From assembly GCF_002746455.1 (NCBI RefSeq), contig NZ_NWUW01000013.1:62001-126000 (forward strand): a stretch of DNA of 64,000 bases. Reading direction: 5' to 3'. The notes under the pieces were generated by a model. It saw only the letters and a program-made list of their open reading frames with translations, had not been told where the DNA came from and did no database searches. The number at the start of each line of letters is the position of its first letter. The stretch's first letter is position 1. This DNA comes from Bacillus fungorum (lineage in GTDB: Bacteria; Bacillota; Bacilli; Bacillales; Bacillaceae_G). Below, one piece after another: positions 17,018 through 25,239 of this stretch. A program made the translations under genes and the position numbers.

Positions 17018-18277
17018 TTAAATTGCAAAACGCTTATATTTTTCGTAATCGCTCGTCTTACATTCTACTTCTAGTTTCGTACCTTCGTTTTCATAACTCG
17101 TAGATAAAACGTGCGCATGATTATTGAAATAAGAAACTACCTGTCCTTGATCATATGGAATTAACATTTCACACTTCGTATACTCTTTATAGATGTGTGA
17201 GCGAATCATTTCGACAAGCTCTTCTATTCCAATATGTTTCTTCGCTGATAAATAAACGCGATTTTCTTGTACTTTCGGAATTTCAACTTCTACCATATCT
17301 GATTTATTATAAGCATAAATGATTGGGATATTTTCCACCCCAATTTTCTTTAACGTTTCATTTGTAATATCAATTAACTGTTCATAATTTGGATTTGCGT
17401 AATCTACAACGTGAATAAGTAAATCTGCTTCCGCTACTTCTTCTAACGTTGAACGGAACGCTTTCACAAGATGATGTGGTAATTTACTTACAAATCCAAC
17501 AGTATCCGTTAATAAAAATGATTTATTATCTGGCAAATCAATATTTCGAACCGATGTTTCTAGCGTCGCAAATAACATATCTTTTTCAAATACTTGTTTT
17601 TCTTCTGTACCATTGTAAATTTCAAGCATTGCATTCATCGTCGTTGACTTTCCTGCGTTCGTATAACCTACTAGTGCAACAACAGGAATTTCATTTTTCT
17701 TACGTTGCTTTCGCTGCGTTTGGCGCTGCGCAACAAGTGCTTCTAGGTCTTTATTTAAAACTGAAATCTGCTCTTCAATTTTACGACGATCTAACTCTAA
17801 TTTCTTCTCACCGACACCTTTATTTTTCGTACCAACGCCGCCACTCTGTCTTCCTAACGATTCACGAAGACCGATTAAACGAGGCATCATATACTGAAGA
17901 TGGGCTACTTCTACTTGCAACTGTGCTTCTTTCGTTTTCGCACGTTGCGCAAAAATATCTAAAATTAATATCGTACGATCAATTACTTTACAATCTAAAT
18001 CCGCTTCTAAATTTCGAATTTGTGAAGGAGATAATTCGTCATTAAAGATTACCATATTCGCATCTACTTCATTTACATAAGCTGCTACTTCTTCAATCTT
18101 TCCTTTTCCAATATAATGTGACGGATTTACTCGTTGTAAATTTTGCGTCACTTGCCCAATTACCTCTACATCACAAGCTTCTGCAAGATTCGTTAACTCT
18201 TCCATTGAATATGCAAAATCATCTTCGTTACCTAAATTTACTCCAACTAAAACTGCTCTTTGTAATAATTCTTCCAT
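17018..18277 (-). CDS. hflX: Ribosome-associated GTPase HflX
   Basis: The 419-residue protein has the HflX N-terminal domain (HYIGKGKIEEVAAYV; IDRTILILDIFAQRAKTKEA), a helical linker with the RLIGLRESLGRQSGG glycine loop, and a TRAFAC GTPase domain with VGYTNAGKSTTMN (G1), LLTDTVGF (G3) and YNKSDM (G4). HflX splits stalled 70S ribosomes under heat or antibiotic stress, and some homologues give macrolide and lincosamide tolerance. GGAGG precedes ATG 18277. A leader of about 390 nt with several hairpins precedes it, suggesting antibiotic-responsive attenuation. Confidence 0.93.
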   Translation of the reverse strand: MEELLQRAVLVGVNLGNEDDFAYSMEELTNLAEACDVEVIGQVTQNLQRVNPSHYIGKGKIEEVAAYVNEVDANMVIFNDELSPSQIRNLEADLDCKVIDRTILILDIFAQRAKTKEAQLQVEVAHLQYMMPRLIGLRESLGRQSGGVGTKNKGVGEKKLELDRRKIEEQISVLNKDLEALVAQRQTQRKQRKKNEIPVVALVGYTNAGKSTTMNAMLEIYNGTEEKQVFEKDMLFATLETSVRNIDLPDNKSFLLTDTVGFVSKLPHHLVKAFRSTLEEVAEADLLIHVVDYANPNYEQLIDITNETLKKIGVENIPIIYAYNKSDMVEVEIPKVQENRVYLSAKKHIGIEELVEMIRSHIYKEYTKCEMLIPYDQGQVVSYFNNHAHVLSTSYENEGTKLEVECKTSDYEKYKRFAI

Positions 18278-18302
18278 ATATTTATTCCTCCATTTCGATT
18301 AC

Positions 18303-18670
18303 GTAAAATAAAAAACACAGGTCGCTGCCTGTGTTTTCGTAAACGGATAAGGGTTCACCAAAGAAATAGAAGAAAGCTGTGCTTTCATCCTATCTCATAG
18401 TCAAAAAGTCCCAAGATCGTATACGTATCCACAATAAGTGTTCACCTATACGATCCCATTCTATTTATAAAGGCAAAACAAAAAGAGGGCGTATTCGTCC
18501 CTCCCTCTTTTTCACATATAAGCTTAATAAAGGGTTCCTTTAAAATAGGCAGACCAATCCCGTTCACTCTGCACACAGACAGAGCCTTTGAGCGCTATTC
18601 AATTATTGGCACAAAGTGTTGAGACGTAATCTGATTAAGATCAAAGGAAGCCCCTCCGTTCATTTTAAGT
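18303..18670 (-). promoter_or_regulatory. Structured attenuator leader of hflX
   Basis: From the predicted start near 18670 the RNA has a short uORF at its 5' end; a hairpin with CTCTG/CAGAG arms (18568-18595); a terminator-like hairpin AAAAAGAGGG...CCCTCTTTTT (about 18480-18514); a long hairpin GATCGTATA...TATACGATC (about 18414-18455); and a terminator AAAACACAGG...CCTGTGTTTT followed by TTATTTT (about 18308-18338), just before hflX. The uORF start region (TTCCTTTGA) can pair with TTTAAAGGAA further down. This layout fits ribosome-mediated attenuation. It is a prediction. Confidence 0.72.
18603..18644 (-). CDS. Putative 13-codon leader peptide with RLR motif upstream of hflX
   Basis: TTG at 18644 lies 8 nt after GGAGG, about 26 nt from the predicted transcript start. 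The frame reads MILIRLRLNTLCQ and then TAA at 18603. The Arg-Leu-Arg triplet matches the +x+ class of macrolide arrest motif known from the ErmD leader, which also has RLR followed by a TL-x-Q ending. Such a peptide would stall a drug-bound ribosome and change the leader fold. An alternative 22-codon ATG frame overlaps but lacks a ribosome site. Confidence 0.5.
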   Translation of the reverse strand: MILIRLRLNTLCQ

Positions 18671-18677
18671 TACATAA

Positions 18678-18706
18678 AGTGTAGCATAAGTAATTCGCTT
18701 TCACAA
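18678..18706 (-). promoter_or_regulatory. Predicted sigma-A promoter of the hflX leader
   Basis: TTGTGA (18701-18706) and TACACT (18678-18683) are separated by 17 nt. Confidence 0.6.
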
Positions 18707-18767
18707 GATTAAACCACCTATAGAAACAGAAAGAAATTCTTTATATATTTACTTTAATCGCTATTTT

Positions 18768-19190
18768 TTGCGAGTTCTTCTCACGATAAAAACCACAATA
18801 GCTACTATGAATGGCACACCACTGCAAACAAATGAAAAAATCGTTCAAAATGGGAGAGAGGTATATAAATGGGCAACACGTACAGTACCAGCAGGTATAA
18901 AAGAACTATTACATACCGCAAATATGCAAATAGATGATATAGACTGGTTCATTCCTCATAGTGCTAACTTACGAATGATCGAATCTATTTGTGAAAAATC
19001 TCAAATTCCAATACAAAAAACATTAACGAGCGTGGAATATATGGGGAATACATCTGCCGTCTCTATTCCACTTACTCTAGACTGAGCTAGAAAAGCAGAA
19101 AAATTAAATAATGGAGACACACTTTTACTGTATGGGTTTGGTGGTGGTCTTACTCATTTAAGGCTTATTGTGGAGTGGGAATTAAACTAA
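18768..19190 (+). pseudogene. 3-oxoacyl-ACP synthase III (FabH-like) C-terminal remnant with nonsense codon
   Basis: The frame reads DDIDWFIPHSANLRMIESIC, the active-site histidine region of a KAS III enzyme, then TSVEYMGNTSAVSIPLTLD, a TGA at 19083, and continues in frame with ARKAEKLNNGDTLLLYGFGG GLTH and a stop at 19190. The asparagine-containing YMGNTSA and GFGGG loops are typical. The N-terminal half with the catalytic cysteine is missing. It is a doubly damaged remnant; the start of homology is near 18810 rather than 18768. Confidence 0.85.
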
Positions 19191-19231
19191 CATTACGGTA
19201 AATGAAATCATATGAACGATTACTTAACTAC

Positions 19232-19283
19232 AAAAAAGCTGCATTCAAAGATTGATTACCTCCCTTTGAACGCAGCTTCTTTT
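19232..19283 (-). terminator. Terminator after MFS gene
   Basis: On the minus strand AAGAAGCTGCGTTCAAAG pairs with CTTTGAATGCAGCTTTTTT across a short loop. Confidence 0.75.
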
Positions 19284-19292
19284 ATCTTAATT

Positions 19293-20561
19293 TCATTTAC
19301 CTGTCCGAGACCATATAACAACAGGAATCAGCATGAAAGCTAACACCCCTCCAGCTAATGACAATGCCGCATAACTCGAATTCGCCACTACCATTCCTGA
19401 CATCGCTCCACCTGAAGCTCCAGCTAACGCAATAAACACATCTATCTTCCCTTGTGTTTTTGCACGTGTGGAAGGTATAGTTGCATCAACAATTTGAGCC
19501 GTTCCACTTATTAAACCGAGGTTCCATCCTAATCCAAGTAAAGATAAAGCAACAATTAATAGTATTAAAGAATCACTCGGCGCTATTGCAGCTATGACAC
19601 CTGCTGCTAGTAAAATTACTCCGCCAGCTATACTCATCGTAGTTCTTCCAATTTTATCAATTAACATTCCTGTAACGAGAGATGGAAGATACATTGCACC
19701 TACATGAAAACCAATCACAAGTCCTACTGCACTTAATCCATGACCGTGATGCCCCATATGAACTGGCGTCATCGTCATAATCGCAACCATCACGATTTGT
19801 GTAAGTATCATTACAATAGCTCCAACAGTAATACCTCGTTTATTTTCTGTCGCTTCTTCTGTTACTGCTTGCCCTTTATATGTATGCTCTTGTTTATATG
19901 TTTCTATCATATTAGCAATAAGTAACGGATCTGGACGAAGCATAACAAATAAGACAATACCCGCAAGTATAAATGCTGCTGCCGATAATATGAACGGACC
20001 AGCAAGTTCAGGAATTCCAATTGAATGAGCAAACCTTCCCATTACACCTACTAAATTTGGACCTGCGACTGCACCAAAAGTCGTCATTACCATCGTAATA
20101 CTAATAGCAGTTGCTCTTTGCTTCTTATTCGCTAAATCCGTTCCAGCATAACGCGCTTGTAAATTCGTAGCTGTGCCCGCGCCATATATAAGTAAAGAAA
20201 CTAGTAAAAGAATAATACTATTTGTTAAAGCTGCCACCACAACTCCAATAGCCCCTAGTCCACCTACTATAAAACCTCCTGCAAGCCCTATGCGGCGACC
20301 ATATTTTTGCGACAACTTCCCAACAAAGAAAGCCGCTACCGCAGATCCCATTGTAAACATAGCAGCCGGCAATCCTGCATATGCATCTGTTCCAAGCATT
20401 TGCTGCGCAAGAAGTGCCCCTACTGTAATTCCAGCAGCTAACCCTGCCCCGCCGAACATTTGTGAAATGCTTACGATTATCAATGTTCGTTTGTATAATT
20501 TTTTTTGTTGTTCTTCTGTATATATACGATTACTTTTTAAAGCCCCCGCCCCATCTAACAA
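19293..20561 (-). CDS. MFS transporter, substrate unknown
   Basis: A 422-residue, 12-helix protein with the motif A loop VGKLSQKYGRRIGLAGGFIV after TM2 and a long central cytoplasmic loop (ETYKQEHTYKGQAVTEEATE). A histidine-rich short loop (PVHMGHHGHGLSAVGL) leads the second half. The start is TTG 20561 with GGGAGGATGAGG upstream. It is probably an efflux pump of DHA1 type, but nothing shows its substrate. No local regulator is linked. Confidence 0.8.
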   Translation of the reverse strand: MLDGAGALKSNRIYTEEQQKKLYKRTLIIVSISQMFGGAGLAAGITVGALLAQQMLGTDAYAGLPAAMFTMGSAVAAFFVGKLSQKYGRRIGLAGGFIVGGLGAIGVVVAALTNSIILLLVSLLIYGAGTATNLQARYAGTDLANKKQRATAISITMVMTTFGAVAGPNLVGVMGRFAHSIGIPELAGPFILSAAAFILAGIVLFVMLRPDPLLIANMIETYKQEHTYKGQAVTEEATENKRGITVGAIVMILTQIVMVAIMTMTPVHMGHHGHGLSAVGLVIGFHVGAMYLPSLVTGMLIDKIGRTTMSIAGGVILLAAGVIAAIAPSDSLILLIVALSLLGLGWNLGLISGTAQIVDATIPSTRAKTQGKIDVFIALAGASGGAMSGMVVANSSYAALSLAGGVLAFMLIPVVIWSRTGK

Positions 20562-20737
20562 TTCCTCATCCTCCCTTTGAAATGAAATCCCCTTGTTAAT
20601 GTACTATGTTTCACATTACATATTCAATGGCATTTCCATTCATATCTTTCATTCTAAAAAACTTTCTAACAATACTCGTCTTCTCCCATGCTATATTAAA
20701 AATACTACTATTCACAATATGCAGGGGGAAAACAATA

Positions 20738-20765
20738 AAAAAACAGGCTGCTATTAGCCTATTTT
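20738..20765 (-). terminator. Weak terminator after the DHA2 exporter gene
   Basis: On the minus strand AGGCT...AGCCT is followed by GTTTTTTT directly after the exporter stop. Confidence 0.5.
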
Positions 20766-22514
20766 TTACACTTCCTCTACTACTCTTTCCCTTCTCTTTT
20801 TACTCAACGTCTTTCCTTCCAAAAACAACAAACTTACTACAGCACAAATTAATATAATCGGCACACTTGCTTTATATAAATCTGTAAAACTCATAGCCAT
20901 TTGATTTTGAGCATAGTGATTCACATCATTCGAAAATGCGAGTACCTCTTTCTTTATACTTTCCTCTTGTTTTTCAACTTCTTTTGTCACTTGATTCATA
21001 ACTTCTTCTCTTTTTATATCTCTATATTCTACTGGAATTTCTCTTAATACTTCATCCACTTTTTGGTGAATTAATGCATCTTTTTTTTCTTTATTTAACT
21101 CTACAAATGTTTCATTTTTATGTTTTTCTACATTTGTTTCTATACTTTTATTCTCTATTTTTCCTTTTGTTATTTGTAATATCTCCGCTTGCTGGGCACC
21201 ACTCACATGAATATTACGCACTTTTCCTTCTGCATAACGATATACATTCTCTTTATTTACAGCTAAATTGTGCGTTAAGTTAGATACAAATATTGCAACT
21301 GCTAATACAATTCCTACTTGCCGTAACATCGAGACAACACTTTGAGAAGCAGTTAATAATTCCCCTTCAAATGAAGAAGCACTTAAAACCGTAATTGGTC
21401 CTACTACTAAACCATACCCAACACCTAATATCATACATGGGATAATAATTTCTATATTTGTTGAATTAACATCAATCATTTGCAACCAATAATAGGATAG
21501 ACCCATAACAAGAAATCCTGACAAAATAATAGTTACTTTGCCAAGCTTTTTAATTAATGTTGCTGCAACTGGTGAGACAAAAAATATCATTGCTGAAATA
21601 GGTGTCACTAAAAAAGCTGCTTCAATTTCTGTTCGACCTTGTATTTTCGTCAAAAACGTTGGAAGTAATACAGTTACTCCAATTAAAAATAAATTACTTA
21701 ATATTACAACGATAGATGCTCCAACAAACATTCGATCTTTAAATAAATTTAAATTCACCATCGGATTATGAATCTTTCGTTCCACTAGAACAAATAGAAT
21801 AAGAGAAATAGTGCTAATTGCATAACAAGACAAAGCTATATTACTTTGCCATCCCCATGTATTTCCTTTTACTAATATGAGAGTAAAAGAAAAAATTGCT
21901 GTGCTACTTAATAGTAGTCCTACCCAATCTATTTTTGAGATAATACGTTCTTCATTTTTTATTTGTAGCATAATACAGCATAATATGATTCCAAGAATAC
22001 AAATTGGAACATTAACGAAGAACACCCATCTCCAACCTAAATTTTGCGTAATAATTCCGCCTATTACCGGTCCTATCGCAGCTGACAATCCCTGTGTTAC
22101 TCCTAAAATCGCAAGTGCAACATGCCTCTTAGCTAATGGCATAGCTGATACACCAATTACCATACTTGTTGGAAATAAAATTGCCGCCCCAATACTTTGT
22201 ATAAAACGAGAAAAAATGAGAAAATCTCCTGTATTAGCAAAAGCACAAAATACTGATCCACCACCAAAAATCACCAGACCCCAAATATACATCTTTGCTT
22301 TTCCAAAAATATCAGCTATCCGTCCTAACGGAATGGCAAGTACTGCAATCGTCATCGTATATACATTTAATACCCAAGACATCTTTTCTAATGAAGTATT
22401 TACACTCGATTGTATTGCCGGTAAAGCTATATTCATAATTGTCGTATCAATCATACAAAGAAAGATGCCTAGACACATTAAAAAGACAATCTTAATACCC
22501 TTTGATTGCTCCAT
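20766..22514 (-). CDS. DHA2-family drug exporter (EmrB/QacA type)
   Basis: About 582 residues with 14 predicted helices, carrying motif C-like GVTQGLSAAIGPVIGGIITQ in TM5 and LDW-type N-terminal features (FLCMIDTTIMNIALPAIQSS). A hydrophilic, coiled-coil-like stretch of about 110 residues (TKGKIENKSIETNVEKHKNE onward) lies before the last helix, an unusual insertion for this family. The ATG at 22514 is best spaced from GGGGGAG; an ATG at 22520 is possible. It lies 44 bp behind a padR gene in the same direction, so the pair likely forms a drug-sensing efflux operon. Confidence 0.88.
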   Translation of the reverse strand: MEQSKGIKIVFLMCLGIFLCMIDTTIMNIALPAIQSSVNTSLEKMSWVLNVYTMTIAVLAIPLGRIADIFGKAKMYIWGLVIFGGGSVFCAFANTGDFLIFSRFIQSIGAAILFPTSMVIGVSAMPLAKRHVALAILGVTQGLSAAIGPVIGGIITQNLGWRWVFFVNVPICILGIILCCIMLQIKNEERIISKIDWVGLLLSSTAIFSFTLILVKGNTWGWQSNIALSCYAISTISLILFVLVERKIHNPMVNLNLFKDRMFVGASIVVILSNLFLIGVTVLLPTFLTKIQGRTEIEAAFLVTPISAMIFFVSPVAATLIKKLGKVTIILSGFLVMGLSYYWLQMIDVNSTNIEIIIPCMILGVGYGLVVGPITVLSASSFEGELLTASQSVVSMLRQVGIVLAVAIFVSNLTHNLAVNKENVYRYAEGKVRNIHVSGAQQAEILQITKGKIENKSIETNVEKHKNETFVELNKEKKDALIHQKVDEVLREIPVEYRDIKREEVMNQVTKEVEKQEESIKKEVLAFSNDVNHYAQNQMAMSFTDLYKASVPIILICAVVSLLFLEGKTLSKKRRERVVEEV

Positions 22515-22558
22515 GTTCATCTCCCCCTTTATTTATTTATTTATTATGAACGGGTTTT

Positions 22559-23098
22559 TCATTCTTCCATTTTATTGTGTTCTTTTGCTTCTAGTTGCTC
22601 TAGTTTTCTTTTCAACGTCTCTACTTGAGCACTATACGATGCGATTCCTACATCGAGTGAAATTTCCTCAACAAAAGTAATACCTTCTCTCCACTTTTCA
22701 TATTTCAAACGAAGATCCGCAATGTATACCTCTTTCCTTTCAATTTCGTCCTCAATCCATTTTTTTATCGCCTTGTCATCGCTATAATTACCAAAATACA
22801 TCCTCATTAAAAAATCTGAACGTAAAACATCTTTCTCTACATCCGTTTGCATGTATTGATAAAACTCTTCACGCCCTTCATCTGTAATAAAGTACATTTT
22901 CTTATTCGGTTTCCCTTCTTGCATAATAACCTCTTTCTTTATCTTCCCCTCTTTTTCCAACTGTCGTAACGTTGGATAAATCATTCCAAAACTCCCATCA
23001 AAAAAATGAGTAAATACGTCTTCGAACACAATTTTAATATCATAACCAGACAATTCTTTTTCCATCAATAAACCTAAAACAACATCTCTTCCCTTCAA
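22559..23098 (-). CDS. PadR-family transcriptional regulator
   Basis: About 179 residues: a winged helix (GLLMEKELSGYDIKIVFEDV, GMIYPTLRQLEKEGKIKKEV, NKKMYFITDEGREEFYQYMQ) followed by a C-terminal helical dimer domain typical of PadR subfamily 2 (Vir_act_alpha_C). It probably represses itself and the adjacent exporter and is released by a ligand. I choose TTG 23098 because the longer ATG frame at 23134 starts inside a perfect palindrome that also carries a promoter. The ribosome site GGGGG is modest. Confidence 0.85.
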   Translation of the reverse strand: MKGRDVVLGLLMEKELSGYDIKIVFEDVFTHFFDGSFGMIYPTLRQLEKEGKIKKEVIMQEGKPNKKMYFITDEGREEFYQYMQTDVEKDVLRSDFLMRMYFGNYSDDKAIKKWIEDEIERKEVYIADLRLKYEKWREGITFVEEISLDVGIASYSAQVETLKRKLEQLEAKEHNKMEE

Positions 23099-23114
23099 AA
23101 TAAGACCCCCACAT

Positions 23115-23169
23115 AGTATATAATCAATAATCATATTAACAATGTTAATATGATTATTGATTATATACT
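23115..23169. promoter_or_regulatory. 55-bp perfect palindrome: likely PadR operator over the promoter
   Basis: Two 26-bp arms (23115-23140 and 23144-23169) are exact reverse complements around AAT. Each arm holds TATAATCAATAATCATATTA-type sequence. On the minus strand TTGTTA from the centre and TATACT at the distal arm form a promoter-like pair with a 16-nt spacer, so a bound regulator would block it. The size suggests two dimers. Confidence 0.75.
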
Positions 23170-23200
23170 TTATTCCGTTAATTGTAAAATGTTTCTAAAT

Positions 23201-23242
23201 AAAAAACACCCTGTAATTTTGTTGTTCAAAATTACAGGGTGG
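23201..23242 (-). terminator. Terminator after ppk2
   Basis: CACCCTGTAATTTT...AAAATTACAGGGTG followed by TTTTTTA on the minus strand. Confidence 0.88.
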
Positions 23243-23274
23243 CTCTACTTTATATTTCATATGCAAGTTTCGTA

Positions 23275-24087
23275 CTATTTTACAACCACATCTTGATTAG
23301 TTTCAAAGGCTTCTGTATTTCCCTCTTTTATTTCATAATAGTACGAAGGTAATTCTATATTATGTTCTAAAAGGTAATCCTCAATTAATGAAATAATCAC
23401 TTTCAACGTTTTCAAACGAGCGTATAATTTATCGTTACTTGCGATAATTTGCCATTTCGCATTTGGTTTATTCGTTTTTTCAAACATTTCCTCCATTGCT
23501 TCAACATACTCGTCCCATTTTTCACGATTACGCCAGTCTTCGTCTGTAATTTTCCATTTTTTCAAAGGATTTTTCTCTCTATCTTTAAACCTCTTTAACT
23601 GTTCATCTTTACTAATATGATAGAAAAACTTCCCAATTATATAATGGTCATCTGTTAATAGTTTTTCAAAGTCATTAATCTCATCATACGCTCTCGTCCA
23701 CTCTTCCTTTGTAGCAAAACCTTCAACACGCTCAACTAACACACGGCCGTACCATGAGCGATCAAAAATAGTAATTTGCCCGTACTGAGGAAGTTTCCGC
23801 CAGAAACGTTGCAAGTAATGGTACCGTTTTTCATGAGGCGCTGGTGCTCCAATTGGATTTACTTGAAAACCACGCGGATCAAGGTGTTCCGTCACTCGTT
23901 TAATCGCTCCGCCTTTTCCAGCCGCATCCCAACCTTCCATAACGAGCATAACTGCGATTTTTTCTTCTTTTACAATTTGCTGCAACGCTAATAAGCGCCT
24001 TTGATATTTTTCAAGTTTCTTATTGTACTTAGATTTCGATTCAATTCTTTTTGTTACATCTACTTTAGCAAGATGTCCATTTTCCAT
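23275..24087 (-). CDS. ppk2: Polyphosphate kinase 2 family protein
   Basis: This 270-residue single-domain PPK2 has Walker A EGWDAAGKGGAIKRVTEHLD, Walker B with the lid IFDRSWYGRVLVERVEGF, and the K-x3-DE-style C-terminal KWKITDEDWRNREKWDEYVE. PPK2 enzymes use polyphosphate to phosphorylate nucleoside mono- or diphosphates. Whether this is class I or III cannot be fixed by eye. It is alone between terminators. Confidence 0.9.
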   Translation of the reverse strand: MENGHLAKVDVTKRIESKSKYNKKLEKYQRRLLALQQIVKEEKIAVMLVMEGWDAAGKGGAIKRVTEHLDPRGFQVNPIGAPAPHEKRYHYLQRFWRKLPQYGQITIFDRSWYGRVLVERVEGFATKEEWTRAYDEINDFEKLLTDDHYIIGKFFYHISKDEQLKRFKDREKNPLKKWKITDEDWRNREKWDEYVEAMEEMFEKTNKPNAKWQIIASNDKLYARLKTLKVIISLIEDYLLEHNIELPSYYYEIKEGNTEAFETNQDVVVK

Positions 24088-24149
24088 AAAACAAATCCCC
24101 CTTGTTGTCTGACAATGCTATTTTAACATATCATTGGAAAAATTTCCTA

Positions 24150-24184
24150 TTTAAAAAACTGTGTAGAAAAATCTCTACACAGCT
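24150..24184 (-). terminator. Terminator overlapping the end of the 61-residue membrane protein gene
   Basis: CTGTGTAGA...TCTACACAG with TTTTTTAAATAGG after it on the minus strand. Confidence 0.82.
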
Positions 24185-24360
24185 TCCTTCTCTAATTGCA
24201 CATCTACTTTAATATTCTCATTTTTATTTTTCACAGCTTTCATAAAGAATACAGCGGTTAATATAACCGTAATAACCGCACCTACAATATAAGATGTGTT
24301 CAACGGAATATTAAAACCAATTTTTGCATTTAAAATGTAAATTACATTCATGAGTGTCAT
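24175..24360 (-). CDS. Small single-pass membrane protein, unknown
   Basis: About 61 residues starting MTLMNVIYILNAKIGF, with one clear helix (YIVGAVITVILTAVFFMK) and an acidic/basic tail NKNENIKVDVQLEKEAV. ATG 24360 is supported by AAGGTGAT; the upstream GTG frame adds only three residues. No family recognised. Confidence 0.55.
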   Translation of the reverse strand: MTLMNVIYILNAKIGFNIPLNTSYIVGAVITVILTAVFFMKAVKNKNENIKVDVQLEKEAV

Positions 24361-24448
24361 ACATATCACCTTACATTATATGGTATATCCTAACGTAAAG
24401 AGAAGATAATAATAAATAAATCCGTTACAGAATGGGAGTACTTTAAAG

Positions 24449-24913
24449 ATGAAACGAAAAATATTTTCTCTCTTTGCACTAATATGTTTAGCACTACCAA
24501 TACAAGCTAGTGCATACACATTTCAATCACTACCAATTGCGTCAAAGTCTAAACAGTGGTATATCGAAATTAACAAATTTCATAACGCAAACAAGCAAGC
24601 AGTGCAGTCACAACAGGGTGTATATGATACATATAGGTTACTCGTAAAAAACATCGGTAATGATGTATCAAACGTAGCTGTGGAAATACTTGATAACACT
24701 CCTACATCTAAAGCTACTTTTAATCCTACTACATTAAATAACAACGTTTCAAAAAATCATACAAGCTTGGACTACATGGTATTTCCATTAGACTTTAATA
24801 GCCATAATTTCAAAGTCGTCATTACTTGGGAAGAAAAGAATTTCTCTTACAACGGTCATCCAGTAAATGAAAGTAAAAAAATGAAACAAACATTTGTGTT
24901 TAATGAAGAGTAA
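24449..24913 (+). CDS. Secreted protein of unknown function
   Basis: This 154-residue protein has a clean Sec signal peptide (MKRKIFSLFALICLALPIQA, cleavage about SASA-Y). The mature part looks like a beta-sandwich (YDTYRLLVKNIGNDVSNVAV, then DYMVFPLDFNSHNFKVVITW), similar in style to CARDB or DUF11-like extracellular modules, but I do not identify a named family. GGGAG precedes the ATG. It has its own terminator. Confidence 0.62.
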   Translation: MKRKIFSLFALICLALPIQASAYTFQSLPIASKSKQWYIEINKFHNANKQAVQSQQGVYDTYRLLVKNIGNDVSNVAVEILDNTPTSKATFNPTTLNNNVSKNHTSLDYMVFPLDFNSHNFKVVITWEEKNFSYNGHPVNESKKMKQTFVFNEE

Positions 24914-24938
24914 GGCCTAATTTGATTAGGGCTTACTC
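24909..24938. terminator. Terminator between convergent genes
   Basis: AGTAAGGCCTAAT...ATTAGGGCTTACT followed by a CTTTCCTTTT run. Confidence 0.75.
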
Positions 24939-25211
24939 TTTCCTTTTGAAACCAGCTTGTATCGCTTCTGTCACTTCTTTTGTGATTTCCAGTTCTGTTG
25001 CTGCCATACTAATTTTCTTGTGCCAAATATGTACAAAAGGCTTTTCATTATAAAGATGTTTTATTAATACTAGTTGATTATATGTGAGCTTGTTTTCTCT
25101 AGGGGTAGCAATATAGACTGTAAAGTTTCTCGCTTCAAAGACTTTTTCTTTCAAAGTGTATTGGTTTTCCAATTCCTTTACTACTATATGTTTCAAGTTT
25201 TCTATAGTCAT
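24933..25211 (-). CDS. Small conserved-looking cytoplasmic protein, unknown
   Basis: 92 residues from ATG 25211 (GAGGACG upstream), beginning MTIENLKHIVVKELENQYTL, with the central NFTVYIATPRENKLTYNQLV and an HIWHKKISMAATELEITKEV helix. It looks like a compact alpha/beta protein. I recognise no family. It lies immediately downstream of the broken MFS gene on the same strand, 28 bp away, and may have been co-transcribed with it. Confidence 0.5.
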   Translation of the reverse strand: MTIENLKHIVVKELENQYTLKEKVFEARNFTVYIATPRENKLTYNQLVLIKHLYNEKPFVHIWHKKISMAATELEITKEVTEAIQAGFKRKE

Positions 25212-25239
25212 ATAAATCGTCCTCTTTCTCCTCATATCA

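Noticed and set aside
18520..18670. 6S RNA or other housekeeping RNA upstream of hflX
   Set aside because: There is a closing stem and a bulged helix, but I could not match a 6S pattern, and the position, uORF and terminators fit an hflX leader better.
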